From Cryptomeria japonica (taxonomy: Eukaryota > Streptophyta > Pinopsida > Cupressales > Cupressaceae), in contig NC_081415.1 in the NCBI RefSeq assembly GCF_030272615.1, positions 371,197,667 to 371,261,666 of the forward strand: DNA of 64,000 bases. Reading direction: 5' to 3'. The position numbers and the translations under genes are program-made. Within the stretch, counting starts at the first letter, position 1, and each line of letters opens with the position of its first letter. The notes under the pieces were generated by a model. The model made no database searches and was not told the origin of the DNA. It was given only the letters and a program-made list of their open reading frames with translations. Below are positions 25,780 to 37,099 of the stretch, piece by piece.

Positions 25780-27830
25780 TGATTTTGCCCTGGACCCTCT
25801 CTGAGGGTCAGGAGCGATTTTGCAATTTTAGCCTTGAAAACTTCACATCTTGACTCCAAAATCTCCTGGAAGGTAAATCGATATCCAGTTAAGGTGATGC
25901 ACTTCAAATTTTGATATTCTGCATGAGGAAACTAGGTGGAAATGTAGATTTCGCCCTGGACCCTCTCCAAGGGTCAAGAGCGATTTTCCATTTTAGGCTT
26001 ATAATCCACCTAAATTTGATTGTTGAACCCTCATCGTTATTTCCAAGATCAATTTCCTTGCACAATTGAGTACATTCATCGAAAATCTTTAAGGCAAAAA
26101 TGTCTTTTGGAGGAATTTCGCCCTGGACCCTCAGCAAGGCCCAGGAGCGATTTTCCCAATTTTGCTCAAAATCCTTCATCTTTTAATTGTCAATTCTCCT
26201 TGTGGGGTAAGCAATGATCTCCTTCGTTCATTCCATACATGTTTAATTTGCTTTGTAAGGCAAAATAGGTGCTCCAAAGATTTTCGCTCTGGGCCTCCAG
26301 TGAGGGTCAGGAGCGAACTTTGCAATTTAGGCTAGGATCATCAAGTTTTGGAGGTAAATCCTTGTTCATCACGTTTTGGAGGACCCTTCCACCTTAGCAC
26401 AACCTTGCCTTAGCGCAATCTTGAAGGCAAGTTGTTGGTTTTGTAAATTTCGCCCTGGGCCTTCAGTGAGGGTCAGGAGCGACTTTGAGTCTTTTTGCAC
26501 AAATTCTTGATCACTTCAACTTCAAATTACCTTCAAGGCATAGAATATCACGTTCCCCTCCCGTCCAAGCAAGATTTTGTCTTAATTCCACAAACAAAGG
26601 AGAGAATCATGAAAAATCGCTCTGGGCCCTGAGGGTCAGGAGCGATTTTTGTAATTGCCTTCAAAATCCTTACTCTTAACGATCCCTTTTCACTTCAAGG
26701 CAAATTAAACATTATTCCAAACTCATGCCTTGGCTTAGATTTGTCCAAACTTGGAGAGAAAGGCTCAATATTAGATTTTTCGCCCTGGACCCTCTCTGAG
26801 GGTCAGGAGCAATTTTGCAAATTCAAGCTTATCCATCTTTTGTTAGCCCTCCAAATTATCTTCAACGAGCAAAACACACCCTTCCTCATTCATTTCAATC
26901 ATAAAATCGTTTTGTCCTTGCAAGAAAATTACACATTTGAAAATTTCGCTCTGGACCCTCTCTGAGGGTCAGGAGCGATTTTTGCTATCTGGACCAAAAT
27001 ACTTCACTTTTCATCTCAAAATTTCTTTGCTAAGGAAGATGTCATCTTGTTTCATGCTGTGAATAAAAATTCATGTCCAAGAAAGGTCGAAAAATGTGCA
27101 CACAAAGAAAATCGCTTTGGACCCTCTCTGAGGGTCAGGAGCGATTTTACCTTTCCTGGGCAAAACTCCTTCATCTCATCATCTTTAATCGAGTCTGGAT
27201 ACTTTATCATGTTCTCTTCATCCTCCACCATGCCTTTGACATCTCAAATCGACCAAATAGGGCCAGGAATGATTCCAATAAGCTTTTTTCACCCTGGGCC
27301 CTCTCTGAGGGTCAGGAGCGATTTTGATGATTCCAACAAGATCCTTCATCATTTCAAGTTAAAACTCCTTCGATTCATTTTCCATTCATGCCCAACACTT
27401 GGTCCCTTTTCACTGCAAGATGAGGGAAATCAAAATTTCGCCCTGGGCCCTTTGCAAGGGTCAGGAGCGATTTTTCCCTTAGCCTTCAAAATTCATCATT
27501 TTTCATGCCTTCAAATCTTCAAAAGCATCAACCACGCTCAATCATCCCTCCTGGAGACCCTGCACAAAACAAATTAGAAAAGTCAGTGACAAATATGCCT
27601 TAAATAACATTTTCGCCCTGGACCTTCAGCAAGGGTCAGGAGCGATTTTACCCTTTCTGGCTAAACTATTCAAAATTTAAGCCTCCAATCACTTCACAAG
27701 GCAGAGTCAGGTCATTTTCGAGGTCAGGAACCAGTCAGCAAGCCCATCAAAAACGAGAAATTGCACTTAGGATAAATTTCGCCCTGGGCCCTCAGCAAGG
27801 GTCAAGAGCGATTTCTCTGTTTCAGGCATC
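25780..27830 (-). repeat. 13-copy array with ~165-bp period in X1
   Basis: A block of about 35 bases (CGCCCTGGACCCTC, a short loop, GAGGGTCAGGAGCGATTTT) occurs 13 times: near 25786, 25951, 26119, 26283, 26448, 26618, 26778, 26945, 27109, 27287, 27436, 27611 and 27777. Spacing is close to 165 bases. The block contains GACCCTC-TCT-GAGGGTC, a perfect inverted repeat. Sequence between blocks is only faintly alike (AAGGCA, CTTCATC, CAAAATT words), so the block is conserved far above its background. Confidence 0.9.
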
Positions 27831-28164
27831 ATCTTACCTCCAAAATTTGATCAAAACTTACCTAGGCAAGAACACGCAGTTTCACCTTCAAAATGCTAAC
27901 ACTTAGTCAAAATTGGATTTTACCCTAAAAACCCTGATTAGACCTAACCTAAGACCTATTTGACTCCCTTGAAAGGCCTACCTTCAATCGTCTCAATTCT
28001 TCGGGAGAACGCTTAATAACTTTCAAAATTTGACTGGACTCAGCTTGAATAACACCCAAAAGAAACCCCTGAGGTTTAGCCCTAGCCCAAACAGACAACT
28101 CACTCACTCAAAACCCTAAAAGCAGAGAGAAGAACAAGCAAAACAAAAGCGAAAAAGAGGGGGT

Positions 28165-28180
28165 CCCCATTCTAATGGGG
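28165..28180. repeat. Terminal hairpin of X1
   Basis: CCCCATTCTAATGGGG is a perfect 7-bp-arm inverted repeat 24 bases inside the element end. X2 has CCCCATTTGCAATGGA in the same place (40285-40300), with a different loop and mostly kept stem. Confidence 0.6.
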
Positions 28181-28243
28181 CGTTGTGTGAAATGGTCACA
28201 ACAGGTCCCCAAAACAAACTAGAGCGGAAAAGGGGACATTACA

Positions 28244-29009
28244 GAGGGTACTGCGAGTGGAGATTCAAATTCAACAAAGTCATAGAAGAACCTTCTATGA
28301 TCGGGAGTGTTGCAAGTCTTATGAGTTCAAATAAAAATTTTGAATGCCCTTTTTAACTCCTCAAAAACTATTCAAAAGGCCCATTTAATCCAAAAAACTA
28401 AGCTGCTAGTTCTGATTTGGGTTTGGGGATCTAGTTCGTCTAAATATATATATATATATGAGTGCGTGTGCGTGTGTGTCAAATACTTCCTATCCACACT
28501 GTTTCTATTCATTCCACCTTGAAGGTTGAGGGATGAAAGTAGAATACTTCGAGCAAGAAGGCACAGGGAATCAAATTCCTAGCAAGACAATTCTAGATTA
28601 AAAGTATCTTCCCGCTCGTGGGGCATTGGCCTCCTCATAGCTTTTTCTCGCTGTGAACCTAGAGCCACACAAAGAGTGGACCTAGACTTGGCTTGAACCT
28701 AGACCCGCATCCGGATTCCCGATGTTGGACCTAGTAACATAGCAAAAGAACCTCTTTTTACAATTTGCAACATGAATAGACAAAGACAAAAAAAATAGGG
28801 TAAAGTAAAATATGCAATTATTTTTGCCAAAAAAGTTAAAAACTATAGGGGAAGCTACACAAGGGTTTGTTCTCATCTTTTGTGCATCAATGGACTAGGC
28901 TAAATTGTTGTGAAAAAATAACCCTATCTAAGAAGGCTATGGTGACTAGGTTGCACATCGAGGAGGCAAGAAATAAGGGAATTCCAACAAAGACTATGTA
29001 GCCTAGTGT
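28244..29009. other. Spacer with TA/GT microsatellite
   Basis: No gene recognised. (AT)n at 28444-28459 runs into a GT-rich repeat at 28461-28480. The part after 28690 may be the leader of the decayed hAT that follows. Confidence 0.35.
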
Positions 29010-29404
29010 ATGATTTCCTACCCAAACCATAGATGTTTGGAATCAAAGGGGAGAGGGTTTTACTTCTCCAATGGAAAGGAAAGAGCTATCATTATTGTAC
29101 AATTGTTTAATGCACAATCACAAGAGGTGGTTGAGTCTTCCATTGCCAAATTTTTCTATGCTCGAGCCATACCATTTCATGTTGTACATTCTCACTACTT
29201 CAAACAAATGTTCAAAGATGTAATTGTTGTCAGTCCCTCATCTGTTTTCCCTAGAAAACATAAGCTACACACCACCATCCTTGATAGAAATGATTCTAAG
29301 GTGAGTGTGTCAATGGAAAAAATGAGACAAACTGGATAAAAGATGGCTTCTTTATCATCATGGATGGGTGAACTAATATTAAACATCAACCACCCATTTA
29401 TATC

Positions 29405-30468
29405 TGTAATGTCCCCACTTTGAAATAGAATTTACTAATAAATGATAATAATAAAATTAAAACATTAAAAATTAAATTAAAATATAAAATTATATGATTA
29501 AATATGATTAATTAAAAATTAATTAAGTTAATGAAAAGTCAAAAGACATGAAAGGAAAAGTTGTGACTCCCTCGACAATGAGATATAAAAGGGAGAAGAG
29601 AACCTCATTTGAGAGGGGGGATAATTTGGAAATGAGAAGTGCAGATCTGATTTAAATAATAAGTGCAGATCTGATTATGAAAGGCTGTGTCCCTTTCAAA
29701 GGGTAGAAATAATGAAGAGTTGCACTCTTTCAAAGGGTGCTAATGGTGAAAGGGTATGTCTCTTGCCAAAGGGCATACATGATGAAGAGGTGTGACCTCT
29801 CCCTCAAATTGAGAGATATAAAGGGAAGGAATCAAAAGCATCTAGTGACATCACCATTGATCAGATCAGATCAGAATTGTTACCAAGTTACAGGCAGTAA
29901 CATTTGTGTTCTTGGTGGTATGCATGGGGATGTGCTTAATATGTATGCTTAGTATATGAAGCCTGATAAAGTTGTAATGCAGAATCTAGTAATAATATTG
30001 TTATAAACTGCAATATGTATGACAGTCATACTTAATTTCATATATATTCATAATACATGAGAAGTTAGTTTACTTATAGTCTAAATCATGTTATTATTGT
30101 CAGTATTTAAGAAGATGGGGATGAAATGTTCCAAAGAGGGGCAGTCTAAATCCAAGCAATAGGTTAAGTCCCAAGATAGGGTGGGGATCAGCGACCCATA
30201 AGCCTTGAGGGTATAGATCCAAGATAGGTAAGGACTTGGCTTTGTAAACTTTGAGGGAACCTATTGTAGTCGGTCTCTAAGTGCTTTGGTAACATACGTA
30301 AACCCTTCTCCCTTAAAACTGAAGTAGTAGTAAGGTCTGCTATATTAAGAACTATGAATAATGAAATTAATCATCTAATGAGGAAATTAGATAAGCACTT
30401 GATAATAACTAATTGAAGAATATCAATCAATTTTATATATTGAAATAGGTCAGGTAGGGGACATTACA
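29405..30468 (+). repeat. Solo LTR with 12-bp terminal inverted repeat
   Basis: Starts TGTAATGTCCCC and ends with the exact reverse complement GGGGACATTACA. Flanked by a perfect 5-bp duplication ATATC (29400-29404 and 30469-30473). Taking it out rejoins the hAT core without a gap. It contains TATAAAAGGG-like sequence near 29585 and several AAAGGG words. Apart from its first 12 bases it does not resemble the gypsy LTRs. Orientation is assumed. A compact non-autonomous element is the alternative reading. Confidence 0.8.
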
Positions 30469-32165
30469 ATATCATTGTCACATGTTCAACTATCCCTTAT
30501 TTTCTTAGAGCTATTGGTTATTCAAGGAAGAGGAAGAATGCAAACTTCCAATTTCAGATATTGAAGGATGCCATAGAAAAGGTTGGAGCCTTCAATGTTG
30601 TACAAGTAGTGATCGATTCAGCCCATTAGCTCAATTGGTAGTGGAGGGTTCTTACAATCACATTTTCTGGACCCTGTGTTGCATTCATGTGTTGAACAAA
30701 CTGGAAAAGTAGATTGGATGAAGATAGTGGTGGCAAAAAGATAGACATAGATGTTCATTTGCAGCCATCAAATCTCACTTGCTTTCTTCAAAACTTTTTC
30801 GAAGGAATTCTGCAAGACCATGGATACTAGATATGCCAACTACTTCACTTTGATAGAAAGGATGGTCGATGTACAAAAGCTTCTATAATTAATGGTGGTT
30901 GATTCAGAATGGGATGGATGAGCAGAGGCAAGCATGGCTCAAGGAAAAAATGTGAAACAAATGGTCCTTGACAATGATTGATGGTCCACAATGCTGTAAA
31001 GAATTGATAATTTTATTTATTATTAAATTTTTCAAAAGTTCATTTGTTTATATTTCTAACTTGTAAGTTATCAAAAATTTTCATTAACTATTTGTCATTT
31101 GATTCTTAAATCATTTTTGGAAATATTAATTTTTGTAACTTGATTGCAGTTGCAGATGTGTTTGCTTCTTCATCTCAGCTATTGTGCAAATCATAAGATA
31201 TGATGATACAAACTCTCCTAGCCATGGAGAAATTTTATGACATTGATAGCATGTTTGGACAAATGAAGCAATTCATTCATAGTAGGTATCCTTGAGATTT
31301 TATGAATATATTATAGGCTCATTGTAATGAAACAATTGAACACTAAAAACACCATGCTTTATATGGTAACCTATGCTCTAGATCCTAAATGGTATGTAGC
31401 TAGGCTTGAGAGAGTGCTTCCACTTCATGATGAAAGGTGAAAAAAGGACCCATAAAGTCCCTTTAGAAAAAATATATTGATAAGGAGTCTACTATACTTT
31501 GTACCATATTTCGCAAACTTTGACTTGAAGAGTACTCAGCAACCCCAAATTTTTGGAACTGGCATAAACTTGACTACTTAAAAAATACTCAAATTTCTTA
31601 TATAAACAAATTCTTTTTGCAAAATTCAATTAGAAAATGTATCAAATGAGTCTAAAGGAAGCGTTTTCTATTTAATTTGACTCTTGAATACATATGGATT
31701 ACAAAATGGTAGCATCGTCATGTGAAGTCGAATCGTTGAACTGGATACAATAGCTAGCTACTAGCTAATTACTATTATGAATTTATGAGGTTTCTATTTG
31801 AAAATCAACATCATAAATTTAATATCTAGGAATGTTAAACATTACAAACTTCTACATTTTCCTCTTCCCCACCCTAGTTTAAAAATGGGAGGTAGAGGGT
31901 ATGGTCCTCGCACTCGATTTTGGCTCCTTGCTTACTTCAATGGCAAATGAAAAATTTAATGTGTGAATTGAGTTGATGTGTGAAGTTTTAAAGGGAAAAA
32001 ATTGCAACAAATTCACATTTGGTTTCATGTCATGGCTTGTCCCACGTTTTTCCTAGGTTTAGGCATTTTTTGGCCTGTATTTTCCCTGGCACACATTTGC
32101 TTGGCAAGTCCTATGTGAGTTTTAAGCAAGTCTTTGACATTTTTTCGGCGATTTTTTTGCACTAT

Positions 32166-34078
32166 TGTAATTCCCCCTTCCTTGTAATGATGCATTCAGT
32201 GGTCCACTGGCCTATTCCGGAGACCCGTAGGTATGTGGAAAGGTGAATTAGGGTTTCCATATTCTTTGGAGTTCTAACCAAGCTTGTCAAGGATGGATTG
32301 TGAACTTACTATTTTTAGTAACTTAGGGTTTGGCCGTCGGGATGGTGCAGAGTTGCTAAGCTCGCCAAGCTCTTCCTCTGATTGCGAAGATCACGATTTT
32401 CGGAGCATTATTTTATGACTTACTATTTTTAGTAAGTGTCAATTTAGGCATTCTATTTTTGGCAGTCCTGGATTTGGTCCTGATCCAACACAATTCAGTG
32501 ATCCTCATTGCTCAGCCTCATCCGGAGTTTGTTGATAACCAGTACTAGAGTTATAAGCGATTTAATTAAATATTATTTCTTATCCTAAGGTTATTATTTA
32601 ATTACTTTATTACTGATTAATGTTATGGGGAATTGTGCAAAAAGTGATATTTTTCCTAAGTCTTTCCTGGGCAAATTATTTGAAGGTTATAAGGAGACTT
32701 TATTTTTTATATACTTGAAAGTTATATCATGCCAAAATCATGGTTCCTCCTAGGCACAATTTTTGGACTTGGGAAGTGGCCGCCATTCTTGGGTCCACCA
32801 CATGAAATGAAATGCAATTTGAATGAGGAGAATTTGGAGGTAATTTCATTTGAATTCCAGACTTGAAAAGCTATATAAACAGGTGACTGGCTCCTCATTT
32901 GGTATCCAGAGAAAATATATCATTATGCTGTCGAAATGACTCCAGACTTCTTCGAGGGTGAATACCTCCTAGATCTTTCTTTCCAATTTTGAGTGTGAGA
33001 CATCACTCCTAGTTGTGGTTAGAAGTTGTGAGCTATTTGGTGATTTTTGGGTGTGTTGGTGAAGAATTATGTGCTGCTGCATTTTTTTTGGTATTGCTGA
33101 TGTGTGTTGGTTGGAAGTGTATTTTGCTCGTAGCTATCTACGTGTTGGGTGCATCGTTTTGGGTGAGGGCTCATTGGAAGCGTATCGGAGAGACAATAAT
33201 TCTCCTACATTGGTGCAGCATTTGGAGAACTCTCCAATTTACAGTTGCAAATCGAACTATTCAAACAAAACGCCATTTCCAGAATTGCCTTGGGTTGCGT
33301 GCATCATATTTGTTGCTCTCCAGTCGCAGTTTCAAGGTATTGATCTGATTGTTTATGTTATACTCTTCATTTGCATTTGGTTTGGCATGATTCCATTCAG
33401 TTTTGAGAGAGTTACGAGCATTTTAGTGGTTTTTGGGATGGCTGGTTCTGCGTTTCATTCTCTGATTTCAGAACAGCAAGTAATGTTTTGTGGTGAGAAT
33501 GTGTTATTGAATACTTGAGATATGTACTTAATTCTATCTTCTCTTGCATCTCTATCTTTGTAAGATTGCTTCAATAGTATTGACCAATCATTATATGTTG
33601 CATTTCCCGCTGAACAAGTGGAAGAGGATGGCTTAGCCGCCTGCATGTCTTGTAATTCAGCTTTGTCCTCCCACTGAGCAAGTGGTTGAGTGATATTGTC
33701 CTCCCGCTGAAATATGCCGTTGAGTGATAGTTTTATGTAAAAGTCCTCCCACTACATAAGCGGTAGAGTGATTTGGTTCTGTTATGCTCTTGTTACCTTG
33801 GCTGGTTTAGTGCCAAGTTCTTGTTCTTCATCCCGCTGAAAAGTGGAAGGGGCTGGCTTGCCGCCCAATATTGTATTTGCATTGTAATTTCCAGCGGATT
33901 AGTGAGCTAACGAACCCCTTATCACCGTATGCTCTCACCTTCCTACATTGGGCTCTTGGTGATCAGAAAGTGGAAGGGTTACTTTCAGTAGTATTGGGAT
34001 TATATTTCCTAACTTTAACGGGTGCATTGTAATATTTGTTGTGCTCAAAAACCGAAATAAATTAGTGGGAATATTACA
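32166..34078 (+). repeat. Solo Ty3/gypsy-family LTR
   Basis: Starts TGTAATTCCCCC and ends GGGAATATTACA, with a perfect 5-bp duplication ACTAT (32161-32165 and 34079-34083). Landmarks shared with the A and B LTRs: CAGTGGTCCACTGGCCTATTCC and GACCCGTAGG near the start, palindromes at 32304-32323 and 32418-32437, TATATAAA at 32872-32879, hairpin repeats at 33605-33900, ACCGTATGCTCTCACC near 33925, and TAACTTTAACGGGT near the end. The 149-codon open frame at 33069-33518 lies in its transcribed leader and is not a gene. Confidence 0.93.
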
Positions 34079-34386
34079 ACTATTCAACCTACAAGTCACT
34101 CACAGAGCCTTGGAAATCACGAGTACTTATCAAGTTGGCAATCTATGCTTTGCACATAATGACTAGCCTTTGTCAATCTCTCTGGTCCAACCTTCAACAA
34201 ACCAAAGGCACGAACGATAGAGCTACATTAACTCAAATTAATCCTATTGGATGATGGATGTGGCATAACAAGGATGCATCGAAGTTGAGGATGCTTGCCA
34301 TTCACCTCCTTTCATATGTTGGCAATTCCTCTACTATGGAGAGGAATTGGTTTGCATACCAAATACAAAATTTAAGGAAACAAAAT

Positions 34387-34826
34387 GGGGTTGACCAAAT
34401 ACAAAATCTACTAAGAAGTAGGGGATGAGATGACGAATCTGGAGTAGCTAAGGACGTCATCCTAGGTGCTCCGTGAGGTGTGGAGAGCTACTGACAAAGG
34501 TGTTGCACTTGCTTAGCTCGAAGGCGAAGGTCTCGCTCAACTACCTTTTGACGCTCATGTGCTATCTTCACCATTTGCACCGCTTCCATCAAGTCCTTCT
34601 TAGTACTCTCTAGCTGCCCTATTACTGCTGCTAGGCATCCCTCGGTCTCTTCAAGTCGCGTGTTCCTCTTTGTCGTGGCCACCCTTTATTGCTCCCTCTC
34701 GGCGGTGGTGAGTCTTTGCTGCTGAACCAACTCTTCTCGAGCAGCTGCCGCCTATTCCAATGCAACCATTCTCCAAATGCATTAGCCCCATTTTCGTTTC
34801 TCAAGATTTTGTATTTGGTCAGCCCC
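34387..34826. repeat. Inverted repeat flanking a coiled-coil fragment
   Basis: GGGGTTGACCAAATACAAA and the next four bases (34387-34409) recur inverted at 34804-34826 with one mismatch. Between them, the minus strand encodes a Glu/Gln/Arg-rich helical fragment (open frame 34488-34682, plus a frame-shifted extension) that I do not recognise. Confidence 0.6.
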
Positions 34827-35060
34827 ATGCATAGTGCCTTGCAACTATAAGATCAATTCTCTTATATATTGTCCAACACCAATTGCATGTTGGGATGTTG
34901 ATCTAGAAGATGCTATATAGGTAGATAAGGAGGAGGTATAGGAGGGATTGGTTGGGGTTCCATTAGATGAGGCAGCCTCTCATAGTGGCAATAACATAGA
35001 CTTCGACTTCAATTTCAATGTAATGTTACTAGATGTTGATTTAGGACAGCTGCATAATTT

Positions 35061-35359
35061 CTATTTATTTTGTCATTATGTTGCAATTTCTTATATAATG
35101 TCTATGCAACTTAACAATGAATCAATTAAATTTTGACAATTCAAGTTTAATGTTATGCATTAAGGTTCTAAAATGTCTATGATAAATGCCTTATCATATA
35201 CATATTTGAAATTTGAAATTTTATTATATTTTAAAATTTTATCTAGTTTTTTAACAGCCATTCCTTGCCATCCCTTTAAAAATGGCCTCCCAGAAAATCT
35301 ATCTTGGAAACACATCCCCCTATCACCTGCCATCCCCATACTGAAAACTTGGGCAAGCA
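35061..35359. other. Spacer
   Basis: A/T-rich sequence with a CCATCCC-type patch near 35265-35345. No gene or clear element end. Confidence 0.3.
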
Positions 35360-36975
35360 TAGTTTTATTGCAGCATGTTTCTTTATAATTTAGTCAACAA
35401 TTCCCTCTCGCTAACATGGTCATTTGAATACACAAGTAGCACATAGCATAATTTGTAATTTCTAAATTCTATTTATTTTAGAGAGTTTGTGGATCCTTTT
35501 GGTATCAAATAAGTTTTAATCTTTGTGGGATTTGGGGAAAGTATGTATGAAAGCTACAAGAACACAAAAACTCCAAATGGACGGGTAACCACATTGGAAA
35601 ATCACATAAAGGGAATAACAAAAAATCAACAATGGTTAGGCCAATAACAAGAGCACATAAAAAGAGAGCAAAAGAAGATGCAAGAGAAAACCTCAATATG
35701 TGATTTGTTAAAAGCTCTAGCCAAGACATTTGGCATATAAGAAGGTAAGAAAAGTGAGCACTTCTTGAAAGAGTCATACAAAGAAAAAGATTCAATTCCA
35801 TTTAAAGTGGAAACTAAGGTAAAACAATTAATGGAGAAAATAATTCAAAAAAGTTGGATTTTTGGTTAAAGCAATTAGTAGTTTATTGCAGTATTCATAA
35901 AGTCAATGCAACATACAAACAATTTTACATGCCTCAAAACGGAAGGTCATGCTCTTGTATGGTGGGATTGTTATGTAATTAATTGTGAAAAGAAAATAAG
36001 CCAATTGTAGGTACTTGGAAAGAATTTGAAAATTTGATAAAAAAAGAGTTTTTATCTCAAGCCACAAATATGATCAAAGAATCAAGTGGATATTTCTAAA
36101 ACAAGATGGGCAAAGTGTGGAGGATTACTTTGCAGAGTTCCAAAGAAGCCATGCTATTAGGTATGTGTTGATGTGTTTTTTATACACTATGCAACACAGA
36201 ATAAAATACCAAAGGCACTCTATCCTCTTTTGATGAAAATTTCCTCGGATGCTAAATGATGTGATCAATCGAGACAATTCCAAGGTTTTATCGTCAAGTC
36301 TTGAAATGTAGATAGCTCAATGGTTGATGTAATTTGCTAGAATCACAAGGGGGACTTACATTAAAACTTGAACTCTTCTTGAATGATGCTAGAACATAGG
36401 ATCTTACTTGACTTTAATAAAAGGGAAAGGATAAAGGGTTTTAAAAGCTAGTCTAATCCTAGAATGTAAGAGCGATGGACAATCTTTGGTGAAACCCAAC
36501 CAAGCCTTGCTTTGACGTGCAAAGCAACAACTCCACAAAGCTTAGTGTAATCTTCTAAGGAGAGCAAAATGATGTTCAAATCACCACCATGGACATAGAT
36601 ACCATCAAGACGATGCATATCAATGAGGCAAGTAGCAATTGGAGTCAACCTTGAATAAGTGGGGTCCAGTTGACTACACATGACACTTTACAATCAACAA
36701 AATGCTAATAGTATGGATATACGAATTTCACCATTGATCATGCACAAAGTTCTTCCATTTCTAAACAACGTGAAAATTAAATGAGAAGTAGAGACCATGT
36801 AAATGTTGAATCAACACAGAAAGTTCACCATATTTTCAATGAAATTAACGTGTTGCTTGCAACAAAGTCTTGGCAACAATTTCCTTTTCTCCAAATCTAC
36901 TCTCTTCCTAATGATCGAACTGCTAACTATCTTCTATTCTTCTACTCTTAACCTTTACAAATGAAGAAGTGGAGC

Positions 36976-36986
36976 CTATTATAGTG
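36976..36986 (-). promoter_or_regulatory. TATA-like box of X2
   Basis: The minus strand reads CACTATAATAG about 810 bases before the element end, in the same place as the X1 box at 17352-17364. Confidence 0.4.
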
Positions 36987-37099
36987 CTCTCATTACAATG
37001 AGTGGCTCAAATTGATTCACAATCAATGGCCGAGATTACAAGATGAAAACCCTAATTAGGGTTTGTTACAACAACTCCCTTTGGCCAACGAGAAAATTA

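Larger units (their letters stand above)
16478..28203 (-). mobile_element. Element X1: LTR-like unit with long ORF
   Basis: Bounded by a perfect 5-bp duplication GGTCC (16473-16477 and 28204-28208) inside the reverse gypsy LTR. On the minus strand it starts TGTTGTGACC and ends near CACGTCAATA, a slightly mutated TG..CA unit. Minus-strand order: terminal hairpin, repeat array (27830-25780), TATA-like box (25428-25440), long ORF (24965-17556), second TATA-like box (about 17355), then about 870 bp to the end. Without the hAT insertion it is about 7.5 kb. I found no internal copy of either terminus, so it does not look like LTR-internal-LTR. Its ends and last ~0.9 kb match X2 (36166-40324), which lacks the ORF. 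Possibly a solo giant LTR whose U3 carries a gene, or an undescribed element type. Confidence 0.8.
14114..28243 (-). repeat. Solo Ty3/gypsy-family LTR, reverse, split by X1
   Basis: On the minus strand it starts TGTAATGTCCCC (plus 28232-28243) and ends ATATTACA (plus 14114-14121). It consists of 28204-28243 plus 14114-16477, about 2.4 kb once X1 is removed. It has the same order of landmarks as the LTRs of elements A and B: GGTCC..TTGGCC and GACCCGT near the start, 20-bp palindromes at 16150-16169 and 16263-16282 (and a longer-looped one at 16072-16108), hairpin repeats at 14330-14580, and TTAATGGGT-like sequence near the end. Flanks are AAGGG (14109-14113) and GAGGG (28244-28248), a 4/5 target duplication. 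With no internal region or second LTR it is a solo LTR left by recombination. Confidence 0.85.
29010..35060 (+). pseudogene. Decayed second hAT transposase, split by two solo LTRs
   Basis: Scattered DUF659/hAT similarity can be read in plus orientation. 29100-29340 has an AKFFYARAIPFHVVHS-like start, then a Pro..Lys-Leu block. 29341-29399 plus 30469-30620 has an IMDG-TNI motif, then a conserved inner core (VVQVVIDSA). 31330-31430 has a YALDPKWY motif. 34280-34400 has the C-terminal dimerisation motif (LAIHLLSYVGNSS-MERNW). Many stops and frameshifts, and two LTR insertions (29405-30468, 32166-34078), show an old, inactive copy. Terminal inverted repeats were not found, so the outer limits are approximate. 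It belongs to the same broad group as the intact hAT at 19642, but they are not close relatives. Confidence 0.7.

Noticed and set aside
27047-27577. 176-codon open frame on the plus strand
   Set aside because: It runs through the X1 repeat array; the repeated residues are just the translated array block.
25780-27830. Regular repeat spacing resembling a CRISPR array
   Set aside because: The spacers are about 130 bases and related to each other, units are diverged, and the setting is a plant transposon.
30622-30660. tRNA-like AGCCCATTAGCTCAATTGGTAG
   Set aside because: It resembles a tRNA 5' half, but no B-box, anticodon stem or acceptor match follows, and it lies within decayed hAT coding sequence.
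33069-33518. 149-codon open frame in the solo LTR
   Set aside because: It lies in the transcribed leader of a known LTR family, overlaps another open frame, and is not open in the A or B LTRs.
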